The position numbers were made by a program, and so were the translations under genes. Source: a virus. Taken from it: a DNA stretch of 48,075 nt. The DNA lies in the IMG/VR virus record IMGVR_UViG_3300024429_000014, positions 1-48,075 of that record; one strand, 5' to 3'. Positions 23,279 to 32,571 of this stretch are shown piece after piece. The notes below the pieces were generated by a model that was not told the DNA's origin, made no database searches, and saw only the letters and a program-made list of their open reading frames with translations. The stretch's first letter is position 1. Each line of letters opens with the position of its first letter.

Positions 23279-25780
23279 TTAAGCGGCTACTCCGCCAGCT
23301 AATCCATTATTGCAAGACCCATCGTTGCATCTCACTGTATCAGATGCGTTATTTACATTATTTTGGGTATACGCAAGGTCGGAAAGTTTCGCACCATCCA
23401 AAAATACAAAGTCGCCCATATAAGTAAATTTCTGACTTGTAAATCTTTCTACATACCTCACTATTTCATTGTTTATAGTTCTCTTTACCGTAACCCACAC
23501 TTCATCTTCGCTATTAACTCCACCGTAAACTATAGCTACAGACTCAAATAAACCGTCTGTTACTACCCTCGCCCAACTAAATACGTTCTGGTCTCTCTCA
23601 TAAGTCATTATAGCCATTACGCCGTCATTTCTGACGCACCACAACATCGGGTCAGGAGTTCTCTGAAATGCCATATCAACTATTCCTGATTTGGTGATGT
23701 GTTCTGCAAATACCGTTAAGTCATCAGCTTTATGGGCATCGGCTTCATAGTTATATAAAAATTCCCTTATCTTCCTGCCGCCTCGCTGCACGAATAGTAT
23801 CGCCTGATTGACTATTAAAGCTCTTATATTTTCAGATCCGTAAGTAGTTTGTAGTTTAGCTTGAACATTGGTCGGAGTAAGAGCTTCACTATCTTTGGAT
23901 GCGCCAAGTAAATGTTCACCACCGACCGTACCTAAAACCACAGATGCTTTCGGTACAGACCATTGTATTTCATTCTGCTGACCAGAACCCACTAAAGAAA
24001 ATGTAATTGGATCACTATCGTCTGTGCCTCTTAAATAATTAATCCAATCCCCAATCTCCGAACCCCAGACATTCAGAGGTTCAGACGAGTTGCCTGCAAA
24101 AATAAGTCTGTCCTCTGGCGACATCGTAACAGACTTAGGCCAACCTCTGTAATTACTCCAAGCTCCTTCAGCCCATGCTGAAGTAGCGGTTGTAGCATCA
24201 ACAGCCGCCTTGACTATACCAGTAGCTACAGTTACACTGGTGTAACCAGTTATTTCAACTATTCCATGATTTTTTATACTTCTGGAATAGAACTTAACCT
24301 CACAATTTTCCCCATCATCACCAGTATCATACAAAACAAGTCTATAATCGGCTTCCTGTATTTCCTCTGTCTCTGACGCTGATATATTTTTATTGTCTGC
24401 ACTAATTGCAATATGAACAACTTCCCAGCCAGCAGCATCATGAGCAGCACCTAAAGTCTCGTTTCTTTCTAATTTCAAAGTACCAGTCCAAGTTTCTAAA
24501 GTTGTTAAATCCCATTTCTGGTTCTTTTTGAGTCGAAGAGGGCCGGCCCAACTTGTGTTTTCTACAACGCTTTGTCCGCCACCAGTTCCGTATTCATTAG
24601 TCAAGGTTTGTATCACAGAACCGCCTGTTACTGTTTGGATAATATCAAACAATGCGCCCGTATGGGCTTTTTCTACGACTTCAGTAACTTCGCCGGTAGC
24701 ATCATTAGCTACATAATCCATTAAGATATAAAAAGTATCAGCGGCTACTTTTGTTATATTCCATTGTCCATCATAACTTGTTGTTCCTGTTATTTGTACA
24801 ATATCAGCCGTACTCAATAAGTGCGCCGCAGATGTAGTAACCAAAGTAGACGTACCAAAAGTGTGAGAAGCAAATGCACTTATTGAAATCGTTGGACTAC
24901 TTGCCTTATGCCCTGCCGTTACACCATCTACAAATAAAGCCTTTGAAGACGTTAAAGTCGTTGCGCCACCTAAAGTTAAAGTTCCTGAAGGCGTTATTGT
25001 CCATGCGGTATCTACGTTCTGGTCTCTGAACGGGCCGGTACGGTAATCTGTAACTTCAAAAGTCCAGTTTGTATCTCCCGTTCTTGATAGTTTTCTCGGC
25101 TCGTAATCATCGTGTGTGATATACATAACATCAGCAGAATGTTCTACTTTCAAATCAGGTATGTCAGCAGTCAGATACGGCGTGATTATCTCATAAACTG
25201 TAGCAACAGAGTCGTCATCATCGGCAGTGTAAGCCGTAGGAAAATCTGTGGCGCCAGCAGTCCCATCTAATGAAAATGTAGTAGCGGTAATAACAGTTAT
25301 AGTGTATTCAGTTGCATGATTGCCATTGTAATTGGCTTCTGTAGGCCCCACAAGACCATCAAATCTAACTACATCACCGGTAGAGTACCCGTGGTCTGCG
25401 GCAGTCGTAACAACAGATACACCGGCAGGCTTCGTAAAGCCACTCACATTTACACTGGTATTCATTACTCTATTACCAGACTTGAATACCCTAATCTTTT
25501 GGTTCTCGAAACATAATGTGTAAACATTAGATATCGACCTCTCAAATGCTACCATTCTGCCTTTAGCAGTATCGTCGCCAGGTGCGTTTTGTGCCGTAGC
25601 TGACTGAGTGGCAATATATTCTAATCCAGGTCGTCTTTGCGCCCCACCGTAAACTAATGGAAAGAAGTTCTCCATTATCCGACAACCAGCAACATGTTTT
25701 TGCTGGTCGCTTCTGTCGGCCATCAATCCTGATAATTCGCCGGCACCAAAGGACTGAATTATTTTATGTGTTTTTGGCAT
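23279..25780 (-). CDS. Tail nozzle protein, main piece (gp12-like, lacks the C-terminus)
   Basis: 833 residues from the ATG at 25780, which overlaps the upstream stop (TAATG). The start is typical of T7 gp12/tail tubular B proteins (IIQSFGAGELSGLMADRSD, then CRIMENFFPLVYGGAQRRPG), and the middle has the usual IFAGNSSEPLNVWGSEIGDW and VPKASVVLGTVGGEHLLG boxes. It stops shortly after RYVERFTSQKF...GDFVFLDG, where complete family members go on with a GLDHLEGK-type domain; that part is the separate gene 21950-22603. It has extra domains (about 105-420). Confidence 0.85.
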   Translation of the reverse strand: MPKTHKIIQSFGAGELSGLMADRSDQQKHVAGCRIMENFFPLVYGGAQRRPGLEYIATQSATAQNAPGDDTAKGRMVAFERSISNVYTLCFENQKIRVFKSGNRVMNTSVNVSGFTKPAGVSVVTTAADHGYSTGDVVRFDGLVGPTEANYNGNHATEYTITVITATTFSLDGTAGATDFPTAYTADDDDSVATVYEIITPYLTADIPDLKVEHSADVMYITHDDYEPRKLSRTGDTNWTFEVTDYRTGPFRDQNVDTAWTITPSGTLTLGGATTLTSSKALFVDGVTAGHKASSPTISISAFASHTFGTSTLVTTSAAHLLSTADIVQITGTTSYDGQWNITKVAADTFYILMDYVANDATGEVTEVVEKAHTGALFDIIQTVTGGSVIQTLTNEYGTGGGQSVVENTSWAGPLRLKKNQKWDLTTLETWTGTLKLERNETLGAAHDAAGWEVVHIAISADNKNISASETEEIQEADYRLVLYDTGDDGENCEVKFYSRSIKNHGIVEITGYTSVTVATGIVKAAVDATTATSAWAEGAWSNYRGWPKSVTMSPEDRLIFAGNSSEPLNVWGSEIGDWINYLRGTDDSDPITFSLVGSGQQNEIQWSVPKASVVLGTVGGEHLLGASKDSEALTPTNVQAKLQTTYGSENIRALIVNQAILFVQRGGRKIREFLYNYEADAHKADDLTVFAEHITKSGIVDMAFQRTPDPMLWCVRNDGVMAIMTYERDQNVFSWARVVTDGLFESVAIVYGGVNSEDEVWVTVKRTINNEIVRYVERFTSQKFTYMGDFVFLDGAKLSDLAYTQNNVNNASDTVRCNDGSCNNGLAGGVAA

Positions 25781-26343
25781 TAGAATAATCCGTAAAAACA
25801 TGCTGCCAAAGTAGCTGGGTTAGTAACTGGTAGTGTTATTTCCATTTTCCAGTATCGATAACCGCAAGTGTCCATCCAAAGTTTTGATATACTATTCCCG
25901 CCCGTTGCAGTAGCTTCTATTTCTTTCATCCAGTATTCGTTGGTAATTACAATATTATCACACCAAAAAGCTGTTGCAGTAGTAACTCCGTGCGGATATG
26001 TAATTACCGCCTGTGTTCCTGTCTCAGCCGTTCCATCAGCTACTATCTCGGCAGGGCCATTTCCGTTTCGCCATGCAAGTAATCGCCAGTCTATATTCTT
26101 ACTGTGAGCGGCAGTGGCAGCGAAAATAAAACAGATACCATTAACTTTCGATTCCGGAAGCAAGGGAACATCTACAGGAGATATAATGTCTTTCTTAAAC
26201 AAATCAAGTACATCGCTCGGTAACTGCGCGAAGTCTCCCTCTGTAGTAAGGTCTATCGGTGTATCTGCACCAGCCAAACCTCTGGCTACAAAATACGGGT
26301 ACGAAAGTGTTGTCAGATAATTATTCAAACTCCATACCTCCAC
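25780..26343 (-). CDS. Tail-cluster protein, unknown function
   Basis: 187 residues, beta-rich (VNGICFIFAATAAHSKNIDW, ALLAWRNG region, YWKMEITLPV). No signal peptide. GAGGTGGAGGT precedes the ATG. Similar proteins occur beside the nozzle gene in podoviruses with unknown function; it could be a tail appendage or chaperone. Confidence 0.7.
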   Translation of the reverse strand: MEVWSLNNYLTTLSYPYFVARGLAGADTPIDLTTEGDFAQLPSDVLDLFKKDIISPVDVPLLPESKVNGICFIFAATAAHSKNIDWRLLAWRNGNGPAEIVADGTAETGTQAVITYPHGVTTATAFWCDNIVITNEYWMKEIEATATGGNSISKLWMDTCGYRYWKMEITLPVTNPATLAACFYGLF

Positions 26344-27299
26344 CTCGTCTGTTCGTATAAATCTCTAATATTCGCAGTAGTTCGGACTAAACTATAAAGT
26401 CTTACATCTGATATTGCTCCGTCAAAATAGCTTGTTGTCGGCGGGATGATTTCTTTAACACTTACTTCGTCCAGGATAACATCAGTAGTCTGTACACCAT
26501 CACTTAGCACCTGGACAGTGAGCGCGTTAGTATTGGTCGCTGTTACATCCCATGAATTAGCACCCTGCGACGCTTCGTTGCCTACCCCGCCGAGAAACAC
26601 GACGACAGCACCGTCTGTAACTGTCAGATTATCAAATTCGGTGGTTACTCTATACTTGTGTGTAGCAATAATATTGGTAATCATTGTGGCTGACAAAATA
26701 TCATTACCGCCGTACCCGACTTGGGTATGATTCGCAGCGTTCGCCTGTGCAACTGAATCCTCCCAGAAATTTCCATAAGTCCAGCCGCCGCCGCTTTCAA
26801 GAAGAGTTGCGTTCTCGACTTTCTCACTACCCAAATCCGCCGTCGCCCGTGCTATACTAAGACCGGAGGCGTTCCTTGCCGTTGTACTTGTAATCCCTAT
26901 TAAATGCCAGTTAGCTGTTATAGCGGTTGCCACTGCACCATCGACATATAGAACATTCGTACCACCAGAAAAGCCGCCCTTGGTAAGTACACCATTAACG
27001 ATAGATAAAAAATTAAGATTCAAATCTATCGGATAATCGGTTACGTTGATGGCATTAGGCTTGACCCATAAAGTGACTGTCTTAACACTCGTCGGGCCGG
27101 TGCCAATATCTATATACTGAGTATTGGCGGCAATGAAATCAAAACCAGGAGGCGATGAAACCGGAGTACCAGTACTACCGGATAGAGTTCCGGTGTAACC
27201 ACCAAAAGGATAATCAAATATAGTTCCTTCCCATAATTTCAGATGCAGGACTTCTGAGGCGTCCGAAACCTCTGGCGGATGTAAACGTCTTTTATCCAT
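26325..27299 (-). CDS. LamG-like tail protein
   Basis: 324 residues. The ends form a concanavalin/LamG-like fold (LWEGTIFDYPFGGYTGTLSG, then TVTLWVKPNAI, NWHLIGITSTT, and FDGAISDVRLYSLVRTTANI at the end), split by an extra beta domain (about 155-280, with a CBM-like ITNIIATHKYRVTTEFDNL). It probably binds sugars and is part of the tail or its appendages. GGAG precedes the ATG. It is the second LamG protein of this phage (the other is at 14186). Confidence 0.75.
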   Translation of the reverse strand: MDKRRLHPPEVSDASEVLHLKLWEGTIFDYPFGGYTGTLSGSTGTPVSSPPGFDFIAANTQYIDIGTGPTSVKTVTLWVKPNAINVTDYPIDLNLNFLSIVNGVLTKGGFSGGTNVLYVDGAVATAITANWHLIGITSTTARNASGLSIARATADLGSEKVENATLLESGGGWTYGNFWEDSVAQANAANHTQVGYGGNDILSATMITNIIATHKYRVTTEFDNLTVTDGAVVVFLGGVGNEASQGANSWDVTATNTNALTVQVLSDGVQTTDVILDEVSVKEIIPPTTSYFDGAISDVRLYSLVRTTANIRDLYEQTRWRYGV

Positions 27300-27300
27300 T

Positions 27301-27678
27301 CTAAACTCCTCTAAGAGTTACGGCAACTGTTGCAGTTGCCTGCGGATCATCAAAGGCTAATACTACATTCACTTCATGCGCAAGCGGTTCGCTAACACTG
27401 TAGATATATGTATCACTCTCAGCCAAGTCAGTTACAGACCAAATCGTATTGTCGCCGTTGTCAGTCAAAGATACGTCCGTAGTACCTTCTGCATTTGCCA
27501 TATCAGTCAAAGTAACAATTATTTTCTGCAACAATCCATTTACAACAACAACCGCGGTTCCTGTTGTGTCGCCACTTATCAAAGAGAATGTCGTTATTTT
27601 TTCCCAAACAGGATGCCTTTCCAATGTATCCGTACGTCTATCGTACGAAGCCACAACTCCCGTACTTACTGTTGGCAT
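27301..27678 (-). CDS. Small beta-rich structural protein
   Basis: 125 residues, almost entirely beta strands rich in Val and Thr (TGTAVVVVNGLLQKIIVTLTD, ending TATVAVTLRG). Position between the gp11-like adaptor and the LamG protein suggests a minor virion or decoration protein. AAGGAG precedes the ATG. Confidence 0.7.
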   Translation of the reverse strand: MPTVSTGVVASYDRRTDTLERHPVWEKITTFSLISGDTTGTAVVVVNGLLQKIIVTLTDMANAEGTTDVSLTDNGDNTIWSVTDLAESDTYIYSVSEPLAHEVNVVLAFDDPQATATVAVTLRGV

Positions 27679-27688
27679 AATAAACTCC

Positions 27689-28501
27689 TTATTCTATCGT
27701 TTGTCTTGTATGTCCGGCAGCAATCCAGCTATCGCTGAACTCCTGGACATATTTTTCCCTGTTATCCATACCAATTGCTCTTGGTAAAATTATTTCTTCA
27801 TATTCTCGCAACAGTCTGTCTCCCAACGCGCTGTTCTGAACCAAATCATAAGCCAGATCAGCGGCAAGTTTCAATCTAAGCGCATTTACAAAATGGGCGG
27901 GAAAGTTTGCAACATCAAGAGTAGCACTGGTGTGAGAAAAAATATAATCCATATCAACTTCAGTATCTTCCTGGTTGGTAAGTATCCAATCGCCTTTTCT
28001 TACCCAGTCGGTCAATTCCACGCCGCCAACTTTGACTGAAGTTACCCTTGTGCAGGTAGGACGTGCAAAACGAGCCAAATACTTTTCAGAAGTCCAGTAT
28101 GCTGTTCCGGTATCCGTAGCCGTAAAAACAGCGTCTATAGCAAAAGACACAGTTGTCAATACCGAATTAACATCATAGTCACCATCAATATTAGTATCGT
28201 CAAGTAACACCCTATCACCAGCGATAAGAGTATGAGTCCCAGTTACAGTAGTTGTAGAACCCGTTACCAAATCAGCCAGCGCCGTTATCGTTATGGAATC
28301 TCTGTCGATACCGTGAAAAGTCCTGTTAGCAAATTGCCAACCCTTTTCAGGGCCGCTGTCAAGAATATCTTCAAGAGTCAAATCCCAAATAGCATTGACC
28401 TTATCTGCCGTGGCCGTACCGTCAGTATCAACGTCAGTAAAGATAGCCTCACCGACTTTGAGCATCGCCCAGTTGGCAATTGAAGTTTTTGACGTTGCGA
28501 T
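27689..28501 (-). CDS. gp11-like tail adaptor (tail tubular A), non-ATG start
   Basis: 270 residues if translation starts at ATC (28499-28501) as proposed. A perfect AGGAGG (28507-28512) lies five bases before this codon, while the first ATG in frame (28465) has no ribosome site and would remove 12 residues (ATSKTSIANWA and neighbours) that belong to the usual N-terminus of this family. The C-terminal helix with LRLKLAADLAYDLVQNSALGDRL is typical of tail tubular A proteins, which join portal and nozzle. Two beta insert domains lie between (about 60-130). ATT at 28504 is an alternative start. Confidence 0.8.
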   Translation of the reverse strand: MATSKTSIANWAMLKVGEAIFTDVDTDGTATADKVNAIWDLTLEDILDSGPEKGWQFANRTFHGIDRDSITITALADLVTGSTTTVTGTHTLIAGDRVLLDDTNIDGDYDVNSVLTTVSFAIDAVFTATDTGTAYWTSEKYLARFARPTCTRVTSVKVGGVELTDWVRKGDWILTNQEDTEVDMDYIFSHTSATLDVANFPAHFVNALRLKLAADLAYDLVQNSALGDRLLREYEEIILPRAIGMDNREKYVQEFSDSWIAAGHTRQTIE

Positions 28502-28510
28502 AATAACCTC

Positions 28511-28828
28511 CTATTCTGTTATATCTTTAGGGTCTTCAACTGCTGACATAAATGGCGCAGGCATCGGCGGATTCGGCTTTATAGGTTGAGCAACTTTCGG
28601 CTGACTGGATGCAACGTTCATTTGTTGCTGATAATTAAGTAACTTTGACCGTTGTTCAATAATCGCAATTTCTACCGCTTGCCTCTGTGCAAATCTGACG
28701 AGCAACTTGTACTCTGCCTTTTTTATCCGTACATCTTTAGTAAAGACAAGCCACCATATCGAACCGGCAGCAACCACCAATACACATATGACAATAATAA
28801 TTTTCTTCAAGCTCACATTAACACTCAT
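28511..28828 (-). CDS. Membrane-anchored protein, spanin-like layout
   Basis: 105 residues from the ATG at 28828 (GGAG before it). One membrane segment (about 9-31, IIIVICVLVVAAGSIWWLVF), a helical coiled region, then a Pro-rich end (PIKPNPPMPAPF). Inner-membrane anchor, coil and proline tail recall i-spanins, but no overlapping lipoprotein gene is present, so the role is open. Its stop overlaps the AGGAGG of the adaptor gene. A terminator lies upstream. Confidence 0.65.
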   Translation of the reverse strand: MSVNVSLKKIIIVICVLVVAAGSIWWLVFTKDVRIKKAEYKLLVRFAQRQAVEIAIIEQRSKLLNYQQQMNVASSQPKVAQPIKPNPPMPAPFMSAVEDPKDITE

Positions 28829-28841
28829 TTCTTTCTCCATT

Positions 28842-28874
28842 AAAAAGATAAAAGGGGCAACTCGTTGCTGCCCC
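28842..28874 (-). terminator. Rho-independent terminator after the 1010-residue gene
   Basis: On the minus strand GGGGCA and TGCCCC pair (28854-28874), followed by TTTTATCTTTTT. It lies just after the stop of the long fibre-like gene, so expression of the following tail genes must rely on read-through or anti-termination, or on another promoter. Confidence 0.85.
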
Positions 28875-28886
28875 TTAAATTAAACA

Positions 28887-31800
28887 TTAAACACCATCAG
28901 GCGTAATCGCTCCAGTAAAAGCACCGGCATAAGTATAGTTTACCAATGTCCAAGCATTAGCCGTATAACAGGTAAATACAGAAATTGTATTTGCTGGAAT
29001 AGCGGCCTCGTTAGTATCACCACCAGAGCAATCGACTTGATTTATCGTAGGTGCGTTCAAATCTGGTGTCTGCATTTCAAATCCATTTGCACCAACATAT
29101 ACTGTGATTATATTACCAACTACGGCTACAGGAAGTGAGCAGATGTTATTTGCCGCTCCCGATGTTACCGTAACATACGCTGCACCAGATGGTATTACCG
29201 AAGTTCCACCCTCGAAAGCGGCATTAGCTTCTCGTGCAATAGAAGAACTTTGAATACCTGCTGTTGCTGTAGCAACACCAGTCAAAGTGGTGGTGCCCGT
29301 ACTGACAATACTTGTTGTAACTGTAAGAGTATCGTCAATCAGAGCGCCGCCGGTATCAATCCATAATCCTTTGTTGTTGGCAGAAGCTATACTTACAGCA
29401 TATTCAGTACCGCCACCGGAAGTTGTGCCATCAATAAATCGGGCACAAATACCAGTTTGACCTGATATGTTAGTACCGGTTGCGGCAATATATAGCATAG
29501 TAGCACTCGTTTGGGCAGCAGTACCGTCGTTGAGTATATGAATCAACCCTTTGTTTGCAGCACCAATCCAACCGGCACCAGCAGAGGCCGTCATCGCAAA
29601 TTGCGGGACGGTTGAACTTGCTACACCAACAATGTGAATACCCCCAGCAGTCGTGGCATTAGGTGTAACCTGAAGAACATCAGCAGAACCAGCGCCAGTA
29701 AGCTGTACAGTATCAGAATCGATATCTGCACTTGTAATAGCCAAAAGCGTTCCATCAGTTGCGCCTTGTCCATTTATGACCATAGGGCCGTTCAATGACA
29801 GGTTTCCTGTAGTAGCAGTTGCATCTATCTCTACTGCGTAAGCACCTGCTCTTGCCGTACCACTATCAACAAATCGAGCGAGATAACCCATTGCAGCGGC
29901 CTTTGGTTGCCCTGTGGTATTCGTACAAATCAACAAAGATGCGTCAACGTGAGCTAAAGCAGAATCACTCTTAATGTGTACAAGTCCAACATTACTTGCA
30001 CCAGACCAACCGGCAGTTCCATCAAATACTGCATCAGACGTAGTTCCGCTTGCCTTAGCGGTACAAGTAAGACCGATAGCAGTTGTAGCATTAGGTATTA
30101 ACGCAAGAACAGAGGCAGTACCAACACCTGTAAGTTCTACAGTATTGTTATCAGTATCAGCACTTACGATGTCTAAAAGAACGCCGTCAGTAGCACCCTG
30201 ACCAGCAATACTCATCTGGCCATTTAGCATCAGGCACGGCGTAGTAGCAGTCACCTCTATTTCCATCGCATAAGCGTCAGTTACGGCAGCACCGGTCTTC
30301 TGCTCAAGACGAAGCAAGAAACCTTCGGAAGCAGCTTTAGGTGCTGCTACCTGTTGTATGAATAATAAAGAAGCACCTTCGTGGTCGTTCGCCGTATCGG
30401 CCTTCAGATGCAGCATACCAATGTCGTCTGCACCAATCCAGTTGCCAGTCGCACCGTCAATTACCTGAACCCATACTGTTTGACTTGCGGCAGATACCAA
30501 TTCTAAAACTTGTGAATCAGCTTCACCCGCGGTCATTTTCAAAGCAGCGCCAGCACCCTTATGAGTAACAACGATAGTATCAGAGTCTGTACCCTGATCA
30601 ATACCGGTTACGGCCAGTAACGTACCAGCACTGTTAGCACCAGCTATAGTCATATTGTTGTTCAAGTTCAAGCAACCTTGAGTATTGGCGGTTTCTATCT
30701 CCACCGCCCAACTCGTTGCCGTAGCCGAGCCAGTATGAATAAAACGAGCCAAGAAACCTTCGGAAGATGCCGCCGGAGTGCAGGCACTTGTAATGGCGAA
30801 CAGTCCGCCACCGGCATTAGCATTAGCCGTAGCGCCGCCAATAATCTCTACCATAGCAACATCGTCAGAACCACCTACCCAATCGCCGGTATCACCATCA
30901 ATATGCACAACAGTAACGGTGGAATTAGCCTTGCCAACAATATTCAGAGCAACAGTATCGGTGTCGTCGCAAGTAATTTGCACAGCATCACCAGTGCCTT
31001 CGTTGTGTATGTCAACTGCATCTGCATTACCGTTGGTATCATTGCCCACTATCTGTACTAAAGCTGCACCAGGCTGGTCTTGACCGGTGATGGCCAAAAT
31101 ACCATTCATCACAAGAGCGGGCTGTGTGGCAGGTACTTCAATCTCAACAGCACTACCATTTGTTCTTGCGGTCCCCGTAGAGACAAATCGAGCGAGAAAA
31201 CCTTCGGCGCCAGTTACCGGCTGGCCTGTCTGGTGAAAGACCATCAAACCGGTAGCCCCGGCGTGATTATATGCGGCATCCGAGTTAATAAGAATCTGGC
31301 CGACATTATCACCAAGATTCATATTGTTGGTAGTTGAATCCAAAGTAATAAGAGCAGTAGTTCCCGCAGCTTTGCCTATCATATTGATACCACCACCAGT
31401 TGTCGCACCAGGCGAAATCTGTATAGCATCTCCGGTGTTAGTATTTACAATAGTCATGGCATCAGTGTTTCCAGTCGTATCGTCTTGCGTCAAAATCAAC
31501 AGAACATTATTGTCAGTTGTATCATTGTCTAACGTAACGGCACTTCCATCGACATCAATAGTATTACCAGCATCATACGCCTCGTCTAATGTAGACGACG
31601 TAGAGGCAGCAATTGTTTGCCACGAAGATGTGTAATATTTCAAGTTGCTCGTGTCGCTGTCGTAGAAGATAGTTCCTGCAGTTGTCAATGCTTCGCCGGT
31701 TGCTGTGTCGAGACCGGAGAAATACAGAGAACCAATACCAGTTGTACCATCTATAGCGTCCTCAACTTCTACGCACCAATCCAAAAATTTATCCTTAGGC

Positions 31801-31919
31801 TTTCCCGTGAATCGGTATGCGTTTTTCCAGGTCTTTTTAGAATCGATACTTGGGTCTAACGCGCTAAAAGCAGGCAAGGCCATAAAGACAATGAAGAGCA
31901 AAATTAATAACTTTTTCAT
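28887..31919 (-). CDS. Long repetitive fibre-like protein with signal peptide
   Basis: 1010 residues. A Sec-type signal peptide (about 1-20, cleavage after AFS) starts it. After SSTLDEAYDAGNTIDVDG comes a set of about six repeats of roughly 120 residues built of motifs such as TGAALKM, GWIGA, GLVHIKSD, GYLARFVDSGTA, YAVEI and LNGPMVINGQGATDG; these look like a beta-helical stalk. The end (ISVFTCYTANAWTLVNYTY) resembles phage fibre and decoration tips. Position after the glycosyltransferase among head genes is odd for a tail fibre; it may be a head fibre or a secreted/adhesive protein. Confidence 0.75.
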   Translation of the reverse strand: MKKLLILLFIVFMALPAFSALDPSIDSKKTWKNAYRFTGKPKDKFLDWCVEVEDAIDGTTGIGSLYFSGLDTATGEALTTAGTIFYDSDTSNLKYYTSSWQTIAASTSSTLDEAYDAGNTIDVDGSAVTLDNDTTDNNVLLILTQDDTTGNTDAMTIVNTNTGDAIQISPGATTGGGINMIGKAAGTTALITLDSTTNNMNLGDNVGQILINSDAAYNHAGATGLMVFHQTGQPVTGAEGFLARFVSTGTARTNGSAVEIEVPATQPALVMNGILAITGQDQPGAALVQIVGNDTNGNADAVDIHNEGTGDAVQITCDDTDTVALNIVGKANSTVTVVHIDGDTGDWVGGSDDVAMVEIIGGATANANAGGGLFAITSACTPAASSEGFLARFIHTGSATATSWAVEIETANTQGCLNLNNNMTIAGANSAGTLLAVTGIDQGTDSDTIVVTHKGAGAALKMTAGEADSQVLELVSAASQTVWVQVIDGATGNWIGADDIGMLHLKADTANDHEGASLLFIQQVAAPKAASEGFLLRLEQKTGAAVTDAYAMEIEVTATTPCLMLNGQMSIAGQGATDGVLLDIVSADTDNNTVELTGVGTASVLALIPNATTAIGLTCTAKASGTTSDAVFDGTAGWSGASNVGLVHIKSDSALAHVDASLLICTNTTGQPKAAAMGYLARFVDSGTARAGAYAVEIDATATTGNLSLNGPMVINGQGATDGTLLAITSADIDSDTVQLTGAGSADVLQVTPNATTAGGIHIVGVASSTVPQFAMTASAGAGWIGAANKGLIHILNDGTAAQTSATMLYIAATGTNISGQTGICARFIDGTTSGGGTEYAVSIASANNKGLWIDTGGALIDDTLTVTTSIVSTGTTTLTGVATATAGIQSSSIAREANAAFEGGTSVIPSGAAYVTVTSGAANNICSLPVAVVGNIITVYVGANGFEMQTPDLNAPTINQVDCSGGDTNEAAIPANTISVFTCYTANAWTLVNYTYAGAFTGAITPDGV

Positions 31920-32548
31920 TGTTTTTTTCCTTTCATAATATAAGTATTTGCAATACCTAATAAATCAACCATCTTGAAGTGACCGCATTTGATTTTCGGG
32001 TCTACCCAAAGGTCGAAACCCGCAGCTTTTGCTTTCTCGCAGAAATATATATCCGCCCCGGTTTTAATGCCGCCATTACCATAATCAGTTCTCCAGTAAG
32101 GCCATTCAAGTTTGTCGAAAACTTCCATTTTTACCAACATCATCCCATTACAGGCCACATGCACCTTGAATGGATTATTCGGCAAATCTTCAATTTCCAT
32201 CAGCTTGAATTGTTCTTCTCTTGATATGCACCAAGTTAGTTTGAATTTCTGTATTGTTGGATACACGCCGGATATAATATCCTTATCGTGCTCGAGAAGT
32301 TTTACTAATGTATTACTTCTTGGCAAAACGTCATAATCAACAAACAGAATATGCGTAGGCTTAGGGGTTATCCTTTTTGCAAACGAAACAATCATATCGT
32401 AACCAATTTCGGCTGCACCGGACGATGGATAATAAGTTATCAAGTTTTTTGACCGCCACGCCTCAAGCATACCAACCGTTCTGGCATCAGCCCGAAAAGT
32501 AGGCGATAACGGACAGCCAACTAAAACAAAAGCGTCTTTAAGTTTCAT
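31916..32548 (-). CDS. GT-A type glycosyltransferase
   Basis: 210 residues. A Rossmann-like start, the metal-binding DYD (D71-D73) in HILFVDYDVLP, and later ACNGMMLVKMEVFDKL with GADIYFCEKAKAAGFDLWVD fit a family-2-like glycosyltransferase. Among capsid genes it may glycosylate virion proteins or alter host surface sugars; the acceptor is unknown. The stop overlaps the start of the long fibre-like gene (ATGA), so the two are translated together and the fibre is a plausible acceptor. Confidence 0.8.
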   Translation of the reverse strand: MKLKDAFVLVGCPLSPTFRADARTVGMLEAWRSKNLITYYPSSGAAEIGYDMIVSFAKRITPKPTHILFVDYDVLPRSNTLVKLLEHDKDIISGVYPTIQKFKLTWCISREEQFKLMEIEDLPNNPFKVHVACNGMMLVKMEVFDKLEWPYWRTDYGNGGIKTGADIYFCEKAKAAGFDLWVDPKIKCGHFKMVDLLGIANTYIMKGKKQ

Positions 32549-32571
32549 AAACGGTCTCTCTTTCTCTGGTT

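Noticed and set aside
30678-31083. Plus-strand frames opposite the repetitive fibre gene
   Set aside because: Repetitive sequence keeps several frames open; no start signals.
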